Shown here in pieces: positions 24,877 through 33,259 of a stretch of 64,000 nucleotides of DNA. The notes under the pieces were generated by a model. It worked only from the letters and a program-made list of their open reading frames with translations, was not told the DNA's origin and did no database searches. The position numbers and the translations under genes are program-made. Source of the DNA: Egaibacter danicus (lineage in GTDB: Bacteria; Pseudomonadota; Gammaproteobacteria; Burkholderiales; Burkholderiaceae_C); contig JADJII010000006.1 of the NCBI GenBank assembly GCA_016707075.1, forward strand, positions 62,001-126,000. Reading direction: 5' to 3'. Numbering within the stretch: the first letter of the stretch is position 1; each line of letters begins with the position of its first letter.

Positions 24877-25839
24877 TTACCCGTCCCGGCGGGCCTCAAA
24901 CACCCGCTGCAGCAGGCAAAAAACGAACAACAGCGCGCCAATCACGATGCGCGTCCACCAGGAGCTGAGCGAACCGTCAAACATGATCAGTGTCTGGATG
25001 ATGCCTAGGGTGAGTACCCCGAACAGTGTTCCCGCCACGTAGCCCACGCCGCCGCTGAGCAGGGTGCCACCAATCACCACGGCAGCGATGGCGTCCAGCT
25101 CCAGCCCCACGGCATGCAGGCCGTAGCCCGACAGCATGTAAAAGGTGAACACCACCCCCCCTAACGCCGCGCAGAATCCGCTCAGGGCGTACACCGCCAC
25201 GTTGGTGTGCGCCACCGGCAGGCCCATGAGCACGGCCGAGTGTTCCGACCCGCCAATGGCATAGACAGTGCGGCCAAACTGTGTGCAATGGGCGACAAAC
25301 ACCGCGACTGCCAGGACCAGCAGCGCCAGAACAGCACTGATGGACACCATGGGTCCTTCGGGCCAGAGGTGGATGCGGGTCTGCGCCAGCACGGTGTAGT
25401 CGGGGTCAGTGATGCTGATGGAGTCGATGCTGATGAGGTAACACAGGCCACGCGCCAGAAACATGCCCGCCAGCGTGACGATGAAAGGCTGCAAGCGGAA
25501 GCGCTGAATCAGCCAGCCCATGAATGCGCCAAACAGCGTGCCCATGCACAGCACCAGCGGAATCGCCACCATGAGGTCCCAGTGCAAATGTTGCACCAGT
25601 TTGGCCAGCACAATCGTGCTCAGGGCCACGACCGAGCCGACCGAGAGGTCAATACCACCGGACAAGATGACGAAGGTCATGCCCACCGCCACGATGACCA
25701 GAAAGGCGTTGTCGATCAGCAGATTCAAAAACACCTGGGCCGAAAAGAACCCGGTGTAGGACACGCCGCCGAATACCGACATGGCCGCGAACAGCGACAC
25801 CGTGGCCATCAGAGGGATGTATTTGCTTTTAAATTTCAT
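24877..25839 (-). CDS. yjfF: Sugar ABC transporter permease, YjfF type
   Basis: 320-residue inner-membrane permease of the ribose/galactofuranose family, about nine to ten membrane segments. The signature region AVGMTFVILSGGIDLSVGSVVAL and AIGGSEHSAVLMGLPVAHTNVAVYALSG are both present. The start at ATG 25839 (MKFKSKYIP) overlaps the ytfT stop by 4 nt; the longer open frame upstream is only the shadow of ytfT. Last gene of the four-gene operon for pyranose/furanose uptake; in E. coli the set imports galactofuranose. Confidence 0.88.
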   Translation of the reverse strand: MKFKSKYIPLMATVSLFAAMSVFGGVSYTGFFSAQVFLNLLIDNAFLVIVAVGMTFVILSGGIDLSVGSVVALSTIVLAKLVQHLHWDLMVAIPLVLCMGTLFGAFMGWLIQRFRLQPFIVTLAGMFLARGLCYLISIDSISITDPDYTVLAQTRIHLWPEGPMVSISAVLALLVLAVAVFVAHCTQFGRTVYAIGGSEHSAVLMGLPVAHTNVAVYALSGFCAALGGVVFTFYMLSGYGLHAVGLELDAIAAVVIGGTLLSGGVGYVAGTLFGVLTLGIIQTLIMFDGSLSSWWTRIVIGALLFVFCLLQRVFEARRDG

Positions 25840-26902
25840 GCTTTGCTCGCCGCTTGTGGGCGCACCACCCAGCCGCGTACTGCGTGGCGGAACTCTGCCG
25901 ATTGCATCAGCATGACCACAAACACCACCGCAGCCTTGACCACGAGGTTGATCTCCGGCGGGACGCCGATCGAATAGATGGTGGAGGTCAGCGTCTGGAT
26001 GATGAGCGCGCCAATCATGCTGCCCGCCAGACTGAAGCGCCCGCCCGTCAGCAGCGTGCCACCAAGGGTCACCGCGAGGATGGCGTCCAGCTCCAGCAGG
26101 TTGCCGGCGTTGTTGCCGTCCGCACTCTTGACGTTGGAGCTGATGATCAACCCGGCAATACCTGCCGTGAGGCCACAGAAGGTATAGACACAAATGCTGA
26201 TAAGCCGCTCACGCACCCCCGCCACACGGGCCGCCGCAGGGTTGATGCCAATGGCCTGGATAAACAGGCCCAGCGCCGTGCGTGTGACCGCAAGATGCAT
26301 CAACAGATACACAAAGCCCGCAATGAACAGCGCAAAGGGCAAGCCCACAGGTAGCCGCTGCCAATGTAGAAGTAAGGCGGGTAGTACACCGTGACGATTT
26401 GCCCGTCCGTGAGCAACTGCGCCACACCGCGCCCCGCCACCATCAGGATCAGCGTGGCAATGATGGGCTGCAGGCCGATTTTGGCGACCAAGACGCCGTT
26501 CCACAGCCCACACGCCAATGCGGTGAGCAACGCGCACACGATGGCCACCCACATGGGGAAGCGGCTGACGTGTTGGGCCACGCCGTCGGTGATCACCAGC
26601 TTGCCGCCCACCATCAGGGCAGCCACCGCCGCACTGATGGCCACGGTGGCGCCGACGGAGATGTCAATGCCGCGGGTGGCAATCACCAGGGTCATGCCCA
26701 GCGACACCAGCATCAGTGGTGCCGCGCGGTTCAGGATGTCGATGACGCTGCCATACAGGTGGCCATCGCGCCACTGCAACATCCAGAAGCCGGGGTTCAG
26801 GCTGGCGTTCACCATCAGAATCAGCACCAGCGTGACCACCGGCCACAGCAAATGGTGCGTCTGCACCCGTGTCAGCAATGAAGGCGTAGTGGCTGTGCTC
26901 AT
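25836..26902 (-). pseudogene. ytfT: Sugar ABC transporter permease YtfT, frameshifted
   Basis: The N-terminal half (26902 down to about 26350) reads normally through SLGMTLVIATRGIDISVGATVAI to YFYIGSGYL. The remainder continues in another frame from GLPFALFIAGFVYLLMHLAVTRTALG to the stop at 25836. One missing base near 26347-26350 explains both halves. All sequence typical of the family is present, the start overlaps ytfR (ATGA) and the stop overlaps yjfF. Either a recent loss or a sequence error; without this permease the transporter would lack half its channel. Confidence 0.85.
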
Positions 26903-28437
26903 GCCTGCCCCGCAATCATGGCGTAGACCGCCTGGTCATTCGTCCCGCCCGGCAGCTCGCCCACCTTGGCGCGGTCGCGCAGCACCACGATGCGGTCAGA
27001 GACGCGCACCACCTCGTCCATCTCGGAGGAGATGAACAGCACCGCCATCCCCTGTTTGGCCAGTGCCAGTATCTCGTTCATGATTTCCTGTTTGGCGGCA
27101 ACGTCGATGCCGCGTGTGGGTTCGTCCAGTATCAGCAGACTGGGCTGCGTGGCCAGCCAGCGCGCCAGCACGGCTTTTTGCTGGTTGCCGCCCGACAGCT
27201 GCCCGATGGGCGTGTCCACATCGGCGGTCTTGATGCCCAGGGCTTTCACATACCCCTCGGCCAGCGTGGTTTGCTGCACCCGGCTGATGGCAGGCCACAG
27301 GCCTTGGCGCGCCTGCAAGGCCAGTGCAATGTTTTCGCGCACCGAGAGCTCGGCGATGATGCCCTCGGCCTTGCGGTCTTCGGGGCACAGGGCCAGCCCC
27401 AGCTGGATGGCGGTGGCGGGCGAATCCATGCGCACGCGCTTGCCCCCCACCAGGATCTCGCCCGCATCGCTGCGATCCAGGCCAAACAGCAGGCGCGCCA
27501 GCTCGGTACGGCCCGAGCCCAGCAGGCCGCCCAGGCCCACCACCTCACCGCGACGGATGCCGAGGTCTATTGCTTTCACATGGCCACGGCGGTTCAGCGC
27601 CTTGGTTTGCAGCCATTCAGGCTCCGCCGCACGGGCCTCGCTATCGACAGACTGTGCACTGTGGGCTGCCACCAGCTCGCGGCCCACCATGGCTGCAATC
27701 AGTGCGTTGTGGCCCAGCTCGGCCGTTGGGTATTCGCCCACCAGCTCGCCATTTCGCAGCACGGTGATACGGTCACACAAGGCGTACACCTGGTCCAGAA
27801 AGTGGGTGACAAACAGAATCGCCATGCCCTGGTCACGCAGCTGGCGCAGCACGCCATACAGGCGCTCCACCTCTTCGTCGTCCAGGCTCGACGTTGGTTC
27901 GTCCAGGATCAAGACCTGGGCCGAAATGCTCAGACTGCGGGCAATCGCCACCATCTGCTGCACCGCCACCGAGTAGCTGGCCAGCGCCTGGGTGACGTCA
28001 ATGTCCAGGTTCAGGCGTGCCAGCAGCTCGCGCGTCTCGCTGTGCATGCGGGTCCAGTCGATGGACCAGGCGCCGGCCAGGCCCCGGCGCGGGTAGCGGC
28101 CGGCAAAAATGTTCTCGGCCACCGACAGATTGGGGCAGAGGTTGACCTCCTGGTAGACGGTGCTGATGCCCAGGCGCTGCGCGTCCAGCGTGGACGTGGC
28201 GCGGATGGACTGGCCATTCAAGCGCATATCGCCCTGGTCGGCGGGGTACACGCCGGTCAGCACTTTGATGAGGGTGGACTTGCCCGCGCCGTTCTGGCCC
28301 ATGAGGGCGTGCACTTCACCGGCAAACAAGCGCAGATTGACGCCCGTGAGGGCCCGCACGGCACCGAACTGCTTGGCCACGCCGGAAAGCTCCAGCACGG
28401 GCGCAGCGACATCGCGGGCCGGTGGTGTGTGTGTCAT
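26899..28437 (-). CDS. ytfR: Sugar ABC transporter ATP-binding protein, YtfR type
   Basis: 512 residues with two fused ABC modules. Module 1: Walker A GQNGAGKST, Walker B LILDEPTSSLDDEEV. Module 2: degenerate Walker A GLLGSGRTE (Lys replaced, normal in this family), signature LSGGNQQKAVLARWLA, Walker B LLILDEPTRGIDV. The start MTHTPPARD at 28437 is chosen; the extra upstream codons overlap the attenuator hairpin. It energises uptake through the YtfT/YjfF pair. Confidence 0.93.
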   Translation of the reverse strand: MTHTPPARDVAAPVLELSGVAKQFGAVRALTGVNLRLFAGEVHALMGQNGAGKSTLIKVLTGVYPADQGDMRLNGQSIRATSTLDAQRLGISTVYQEVNLCPNLSVAENIFAGRYPRRGLAGAWSIDWTRMHSETRELLARLNLDIDVTQALASYSVAVQQMVAIARSLSISAQVLILDEPTSSLDDEEVERLYGVLRQLRDQGMAILFVTHFLDQVYALCDRITVLRNGELVGEYPTAELGHNALIAAMVGRELVAAHSAQSVDSEARAAEPEWLQTKALNRRGHVKAIDLGIRRGEVVGLGGLLGSGRTELARLLFGLDRSDAGEILVGGKRVRMDSPATAIQLGLALCPEDRKAEGIIAELSVRENIALALQARQGLWPAISRVQQTTLAEGYVKALGIKTADVDTPIGQLSGGNQQKAVLARWLATQPSLLILDEPTRGIDVAAKQEIMNEILALAKQGMAVLFISSEMDEVVRVSDRIVVLRDRAKVGELPGGTNDQAVYAMIAGQA

Positions 28438-28447
28438 GGTGTATTGT

Positions 28448-28477
28448 AAAAAAGGCCTGCAGCCGAAGCCGCAGGCC
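28448..28477 (-). terminator. Intra-operon terminator or attenuator between ytfQ and ytfR
   Basis: On the minus strand: stem GGCCTGCGGC / GCTGCAGGCC (10 bp, one A-C mismatch) around TTCG, followed by six T. It probably allows partial termination, giving more binding protein than membrane components. Confidence 0.75.
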
Positions 28478-28508
28478 AAAACCAGGGGACAGAATAGAGA
28501 AGCCGGGA

Positions 28509-29474
28509 TCAGTACTGGCGGCTGGGGAACTCTTTGGCCGCAGTTTCCATGGGGTAGACACCGTCCTTACCGATGATCCGGCGAGGCACAGTCTTGCCGG
28601 CCGCGATGTCCTTGGCGGTGGCCATGACCAGAGGTCCCAACAGCGGGCTGCATTCCACGCTGACGTTGAGTTTGCCGGCGATCATGGCTTCGAACGCACC
28701 CTTCACACCATCCACAGAGATGACCAGGATGTCTTTGGCAGGCTTGAGACCGGCTTCCTCGATGGCCTGGATCGCGCCAATCGCCATGTCGTCGTTGTGC
28801 GCGTAGAGCACATTGATCTTCTTGCCTTCGGCTTTCAGGAAGGCTTCCATGACTTCCTTGCCCTTGGCGCGGGTGAAGTCACCGGTTTGCGAGCGGATGA
28901 TCTTGATGTTGGAGTTGCCCTTGATGGCAGCTTCAAAGCCCTTTTTGCGGTCAATCGCAGGCGCTGAACCCACGGTGCCTTGCAGCTCGACCACGTTGAT
29001 GTCGCCTTTGAGGGTCTTGGCCCGCTCCATCAGCCACTGGCCTGCCATCTCGCCTTGCTTCACAAAGTCAAAACCAATGTGCGTTAGGTACAGGGACGTA
29101 TCTTTGGAGTCCACCGAGCGATCCATCAGGATCAACGGAATCTTGGCATCCTTGACTTCCTTCAGCACGGTGTCCCAGCCGGACTCCACCACGGGCGTCA
29201 ATGCAATCACGTCCACCTTTTGGGCGATGAAGGAACGCAGGGCCTTGATCTGGTTTTCCTGCTTTTGCTGCGCATCGGAGAACTTCAGCTCAATGCCAGC
29301 CGCTGTAGCTGCAGCCTTCATGGAGTTGGTGTTGGCGGTGCGCCATTCACTTTCGGCACCAATCTGACTGAACCCCACCACAATTTTCTTCTGTGCGAAC
29401 GCGCTCAATGGAAGGGCGCCAGCAACGGTAGCCGCAACGGCGGCAGTGATCAGGGTACGTCTGTTTTGTTTCAT
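28509..29474 (-). CDS. ytfQ: Sugar ABC transporter substrate-binding protein, YtfQ type
   Basis: 321 residues with a Sec signal peptide (MKQNRRTLITAAVAATVAGA... cleaved after ALPLSAFA). A type 1 periplasmic sugar-binding fold follows: KIVVGFSQIGAESEWRTANTNSMKAAA, VDVIALTPVVESGW, VVELQGTVGSAPAIDRKKGFEAAI, VLYAHNDDMAIGAIQAIEEAG. This matches the E. coli galactofuranose binder closely in motif content. First gene of the operon, with SD GGAG before the start. The exact sugar is not proven. Confidence 0.92.
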   Translation of the reverse strand: MKQNRRTLITAAVAATVAGALPLSAFAQKKIVVGFSQIGAESEWRTANTNSMKAAATAAGIELKFSDAQQKQENQIKALRSFIAQKVDVIALTPVVESGWDTVLKEVKDAKIPLILMDRSVDSKDTSLYLTHIGFDFVKQGEMAGQWLMERAKTLKGDINVVELQGTVGSAPAIDRKKGFEAAIKGNSNIKIIRSQTGDFTRAKGKEVMEAFLKAEGKKINVLYAHNDDMAIGAIQAIEEAGLKPAKDILVISVDGVKGAFEAMIAGKLNVSVECSPLLGPLVMATAKDIAAGKTVPRRIIGKDGVYPMETAAKEFPSRQY

Positions 29475-29820
29475 GTTGTCTCCTCAAATAAAACGGGGCA
29501 TTAGGGGTGACTGCACAACTGCCCGTTGTCGGCTGCGCGGTCAGATACGGTTGGAAATGACGCCAGACCAATGACACCGGCGAATGATAGAGGCGAGAGC
29601 CATATTCATCTAATAGATATTTTCGTAATAGATATACCTTTTTTAGGATTATCGTAAACCCTCGGGTTTCCTGATTTAAAACCTGAATATAGATATAAAA
29701 AGCTCACTTATTGGCCTCTTTTTTGACATTGCAAATAAAGTATTTGAATTTATAAATTCAATGTTTTCATTTATCAATAAGCGTTGATAGGATGCCAGTG
29801 CTCAAAGACCTGCCTGAATC
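29475..29820. promoter_or_regulatory. AT-rich divergent control region of the sugar operon
   Basis: About 350 bases with no gene. Two direct copies of TAATAGATAT at 29611-29620 and 29627-29636 (16 bp apart) and a perfect 16-bp palindrome TGAATTTATAAATTCA at 29745-29760. Base composition from 29580 to 29800 is far more AT-rich than the rest of the window. Probably holds the promoter of ytfQ and operator sites for a regulator not encoded here. Confidence 0.55.
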
Positions 29821-30299
29821 ATGACTCACTCTGAACATCCTATCGTCTGGCAGACCCATGCCGGACAGCGCCTGGGGCTGGTGCCCAGTCTGGGTGGTGG
29901 TGTGGCCGCCTGGCAGCTGGAGCGGCGTCCAGACCTATTGGATTTATGGCGACCCTGGGATGGACGCAACTCCGACATGTATTCCCTGGCTTCGTTTGCC
30001 ATCGTGCCCTGGTCCAACCGCATCAGTGGTTGTGGGTTTGAGAACGACGGGTAGTTCTACCCCATAGCCTGCACCCCTGGTTGCGGGTACCCGCCGTGCA
30101 GCAGGCGGCGCAGGTATCCGGTGTGGCTTCGGGCTACTGTCTTTTGTACCGTCCGCCAGGCGGCCCGGCATTTTGCTTTGAGCCGGTCACGCACCCCATT
30201 GATTCATTTCATGCGCAGGATCGGGAGGGGCTGAAGGTTCTGAGCACTGGCGAAACCCTGACATTACATGTGGAGTGGCGGTTTCAGACGCTGGTTTGA
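29821..30299 (+). pseudogene. Aldose 1-epimerase remnant
   Basis: The first 77 codons read like the N terminus of a mutarotase (LGLVPSLGGGVAAWQLE, FAIVPWSNRISGCGFENDG) and then hit TAG at 30052. In another frame from about 30075, the C-terminal end of the same family is visible (CFEPVTHPIDSFHAQDREGLKVLSTGE). The catalytic middle, roughly 400-500 bp, is missing. It faces the sugar ABC operon, so it was probably its partner enzyme; the intact epimerase at 19781 may have taken over. Confidence 0.8.
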
Positions 30300-30325
30300 T
30301 CACATCGCCTCGGTGAAAACGGGGT

Positions 30326-30374
30326 GCTATTATATTTATAGCAGTTCACGCATATCCGACGGGGTCTGGGTGCC
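30326..30374 (+). repeat. 49-bp dispersed repeat, copy 6 (intergenic)
   Basis: GCTATTATATTTATAGC, core AGTTCACGCATATCCG, 3' end GGGTCTGGGTGCC. Lies between the epimerase remnant and the glutathione peroxidase gene. Confidence 0.85.
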
Positions 30375-30406
30375 AATTTGACGTGATAAAAAGGGCGAAA
30401 TTACCC

Positions 30407-30889
30407 TCAGGCCAATGCTGCCTCAATATCCTTGGCCATGCTGGCGGGCGCATCCTGCGGCGCATACCGTTTGATGACGGCGCCGTCCTTGCCCACCAGA
30501 AACTTGGTGAAGTTCCATTTGATGGCTTTACTGCCCAGCAAGCCGGGCGCCTCGACCGCCAGCCACTGGTACAGCGGCGCGGCGTTGGCGCCGTTCACGT
30601 CAATCTTGGCCATCATGGGAAAGCTCACGCCGTAATTCAGTTGGCAAAACTCGGCAATTTCGTCGTTTGACCCGGAGTCCTGTGCGCCAAACTGGTTGCA
30701 CGGAAAACCCAGTACCACCAGCCCCTTCTTGCCATAGGTCTTGTGCAGTTCTTCCAGCCCGGCAAACTGGGGCGTGAAGCCGCAGGCGCTGGCGGTGTTG
30801 ACGATCAGCATCGCCTTGCCTTTGAACTTGCTTAATCGCACTGATTTGCCGTCGATCTGCAGGGCGTCAAAGTCATAAACAGTGGGCAT
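30407..30889 (-). CDS. Glutathione peroxidase family protein
   Basis: 160 residues, thioredoxin-like fold. The peroxidatic Cys is at about residue 36 (NTASACGFTP). FPCNQFGAQDSG supplies the conserved Gln and a further Cys, and IKWNFTKFLV the conserved Trp. Cysteine (not selenocysteine) form, cytoplasmic, removes organic or hydrogen peroxides, probably with thioredoxin as reductant as in bacterial BtuE-type enzymes. Monocistronic by context. Confidence 0.93.
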   Translation of the reverse strand: MPTVYDFDALQIDGKSVRLSKFKGKAMLIVNTASACGFTPQFAGLEELHKTYGKKGLVVLGFPCNQFGAQDSGSNDEIAEFCQLNYGVSFPMMAKIDVNGANAAPLYQWLAVEAPGLLGSKAIKWNFTKFLVGKDGAVIKRYAPQDAPASMAKDIEAALA

Positions 30890-30960
30890 GAAATCTCCGG
30901 AGGAAGGTGGTCAAGGTGTCAGGATAGCGCCAACCCAAAGGCATTGCAGCGGGGCGGGGC

Positions 30961-31836
30961 TCAGGCGCTGTCTGACGAAAAAACCGACAGCAACGCCGCC
31001 AGCATGATCAGCGCGCCTCCAAGCACTGTGCGGGTCGAGAGCTCGGCAGCACCCAACAGAACGGACGACACACTGGCAAACACCACTTCGGACAGCATGA
31101 TGAGCGAAGTGGCCGTGGCCCGCAGGCGCGCGGCCCCATATTGAAGTGCAAGATTTCCGATCAGCAGTGCCAGGCTGAGCAGCACTGCCAATCCGATCCA
31201 TGTGCCGCCATGCGTGGGCGGCGCTGTGACCACGCCCAGTTGCATGCCAGCCAGCGCAGCGGCGCTGGACATGACCGCGCCGCCAACAAACATGGCTAGC
31301 GTTCGCGCGTCACCAGGAGTGTGGTTCAGCCGGCGCAGCAGCACATTGGTCAGGGCAAAGCAGAATCCACCCGTCAGCGCCAGCCAGTCCGTCATGCTGT
31401 CGGGAACAGGCCACGGCGACGCGGGTGTTTTGAGTACAACCACCAGGCCTGCCAACGCCAGCGCCAGGCGAAATAGTGACCCGACACCGGGTCGCTCGCG
31501 TAGCAGAGGCCAGGCCAGCAGCAGCACCCAGGCCGGCATCAGGTAAAACAGCAGGACGACGCGCACCACATCGTCCACAGTTACGGCCCAGTTGAAGCCC
31601 ACATTGGTCAGACCGGAGGCGATGACAAGCAGCCAGAGCATCGGATACTGCAGCAATCCGCGCCAGGCGCCAGGCCGTATCAGCATTAAACCGGTCAGTG
31701 AAACAACAAATGTAAGGGCTGTTGCCCACAGAGGATGCAGCCCCTGGCCCTGGAGTTCACGAAAAGGCCACCATGAGACGCCGAAGATCAGCGCGTTGAC
31801 CATCAGCGCCAGCGCTGGCATCAGAAAGGTTGACAT
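30961..31836 (-). CDS. EamA/DMT-family membrane transporter
   Basis: 291 residues with ten predicted membrane segments arranged as two EamA repeats. It includes VALLFYLMPAWVLLLAWPLLRERPG in the first half and a parallel SEVVFASVSSVLLGAAELSTRTVLGGALIM in the second, both typical of drug/metabolite exporters. Substrate unknown. It follows lplT by 12 bp on the same strand and may be co-transcribed with it. Confidence 0.85.
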   Translation of the reverse strand: MSTFLMPALALMVNALIFGVSWWPFRELQGQGLHPLWATALTFVVSLTGLMLIRPGAWRGLLQYPMLWLLVIASGLTNVGFNWAVTVDDVVRVVLLFYLMPAWVLLLAWPLLRERPGVGSLFRLALALAGLVVVLKTPASPWPVPDSMTDWLALTGGFCFALTNVLLRRLNHTPGDARTLAMFVGGAVMSSAAALAGMQLGVVTAPPTHGGTWIGLAVLLSLALLIGNLALQYGAARLRATATSLIMLSEVVFASVSSVLLGAAELSTRTVLGGALIMLAALLSVFSSDSA

Positions 31837-31848
31837 GGGAGCAGGCCC

Positions 31849-33132
31849 TCAACCGTGCAGGTTGTCGTTACGGGCAATATCAATCAGATGTTCAACTTCC
31901 GCGCGGTGGTTCACGCAGTTGCTGGCGTGCCAGCGCTTGATCAGCCACATGACGCCGGCAATGACCACGCCAAAGGCCGTGATGGCGCCAAAGGTTGGCA
32001 TGCCCAGCCCGGTGGAGAGGCTGTAGGCCGCGCCCAGTGCCAGGATACAGGCCTGTTCGTTGAAGTTTTGCACGGCAATGGAACGCCCGGCGCCCATCAG
32101 GTTGTGCCCCCGATGCTGCAACAGGGCATTCATCGGAACCACTAGAAAACCACCCAGGGCACCCAGCAGGATCAGGAATGGCGCGGCTACCCAGACGTTG
32201 TCAATGAAGATCAGCATGACGATCAGTATGCCCATGCCGATACCCAGCGGAATGACGCGTGGACCGTCTTCCAGCCGCATGCGCACGGAAGCGACCACGG
32301 CGCCTACCGCCATGCCAATCGCAACAACGCCCTGCAGGGCAGAGGCTTGTGTCACGCTGTAGCCCAATGCAGCCGCAGCCCACGCCAGCACGATAAACCG
32401 CAGGTTGCCGGCCACGCCCCAGATAAGCGTCGTAGCCGCCAGTGAAATCTGGCCCAGCTTGTCGCGCCACAAGCGGGCATTGCAGGTCCAGAAATCCGGC
32501 AGCAGCGAGGTGAGCCGTTTGGGCAGTGGGCGCATTTCCACGCCCGTGTCGGGAATGTGGGTGTTGAACCAGGCGGCCAGCAGGTAAACAAAAATCAGGA
32601 TACTGATGGCGGCCTCTGGTGCGGTATCGATGCCGGTGTTGATGAGGGGAAAGTCGAATGACAGAAGCCGGGAGGACAGGTAGTAACCCACCAGCTGGCC
32701 ACCCAACAACACGCCCAGAATGATGGACGCAATGGTCAGCCCTTCAATCCAGCCATTGGCCTTGACCAGCTGGGACGCGGGCAATAGCTCCGTCAGGATG
32801 CCGTACTTGGCGGGTGAATAGGCTGCCGCACCGAGTCCCACAATGGCATACGACATCAAGGGGTGCGTACCAAACAGCATCATCAGACAGCCAAAAATCT
32901 TGATGAAATTGCTGAACAGCATCACTCTGCCCTTGGGCATCGAGTCTGCAAAGGCCCCGACAAACGGTGCCAGAATCACGTAAAACAGGGCAAACATGGG
33001 CACCAAAGCTGCCTGTTGCCATTCGGGAGCACCGCTGGTTCTCAATAGCTGAACCGCTCCTACAAACAGGGCGTTGTCTGCCAGCGAGCTGAAAAACTGC
33101 GCCGACATGATCGTGTAAAAGCCGCGTTTCAT
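31849..33132 (-). CDS. lplT: Lysophospholipid transporter LplT
   Basis: 427-residue MFS-type flippase. The start MKRGFYTIMSAQFFSSLADNALFVGAVQLL and the segment YSPAKYGILTELLPASQLVKANGWIEG are diagnostic for LplT. In E. coli it returns lysophospholipids to the inner leaflet for reacylation by Aas. No acyltransferase gene is adjacent here. Divergent from alr. Confidence 0.92.
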   Translation of the reverse strand: MKRGFYTIMSAQFFSSLADNALFVGAVQLLRTSGAPEWQQAALVPMFALFYVILAPFVGAFADSMPKGRVMLFSNFIKIFGCLMMLFGTHPLMSYAIVGLGAAAYSPAKYGILTELLPASQLVKANGWIEGLTIASIILGVLLGGQLVGYYLSSRLLSFDFPLINTGIDTAPEAAISILIFVYLLAAWFNTHIPDTGVEMRPLPKRLTSLLPDFWTCNARLWRDKLGQISLAATTLIWGVAGNLRFIVLAWAAAALGYSVTQASALQGVVAIGMAVGAVVASVRMRLEDGPRVIPLGIGMGILIVMLIFIDNVWVAAPFLILLGALGGFLVVPMNALLQHRGHNLMGAGRSIAVQNFNEQACILALGAAYSLSTGLGMPTFGAITAFGVVIAGVMWLIKRWHASNCVNHRAEVEHLIDIARNDNLHG

Positions 33133-33259
33133 TCAGTATTGGTGGGGTCGTTGACTGGGTCAACGCCGTGGGTATTTGATCTGGGCTCCAACGTCGGCTG
33201 GTTATATCACGGACAGAGGTGCCAGAATCTGCCTGTTTACAGCCTTGACAAAACCTGCC

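Noticed and set aside
27178..28449. 423-codon open frame antisense to the ABC ATPase gene
   Set aside because: Complement of a strongly conserved double ABC protein; no family resemblance.
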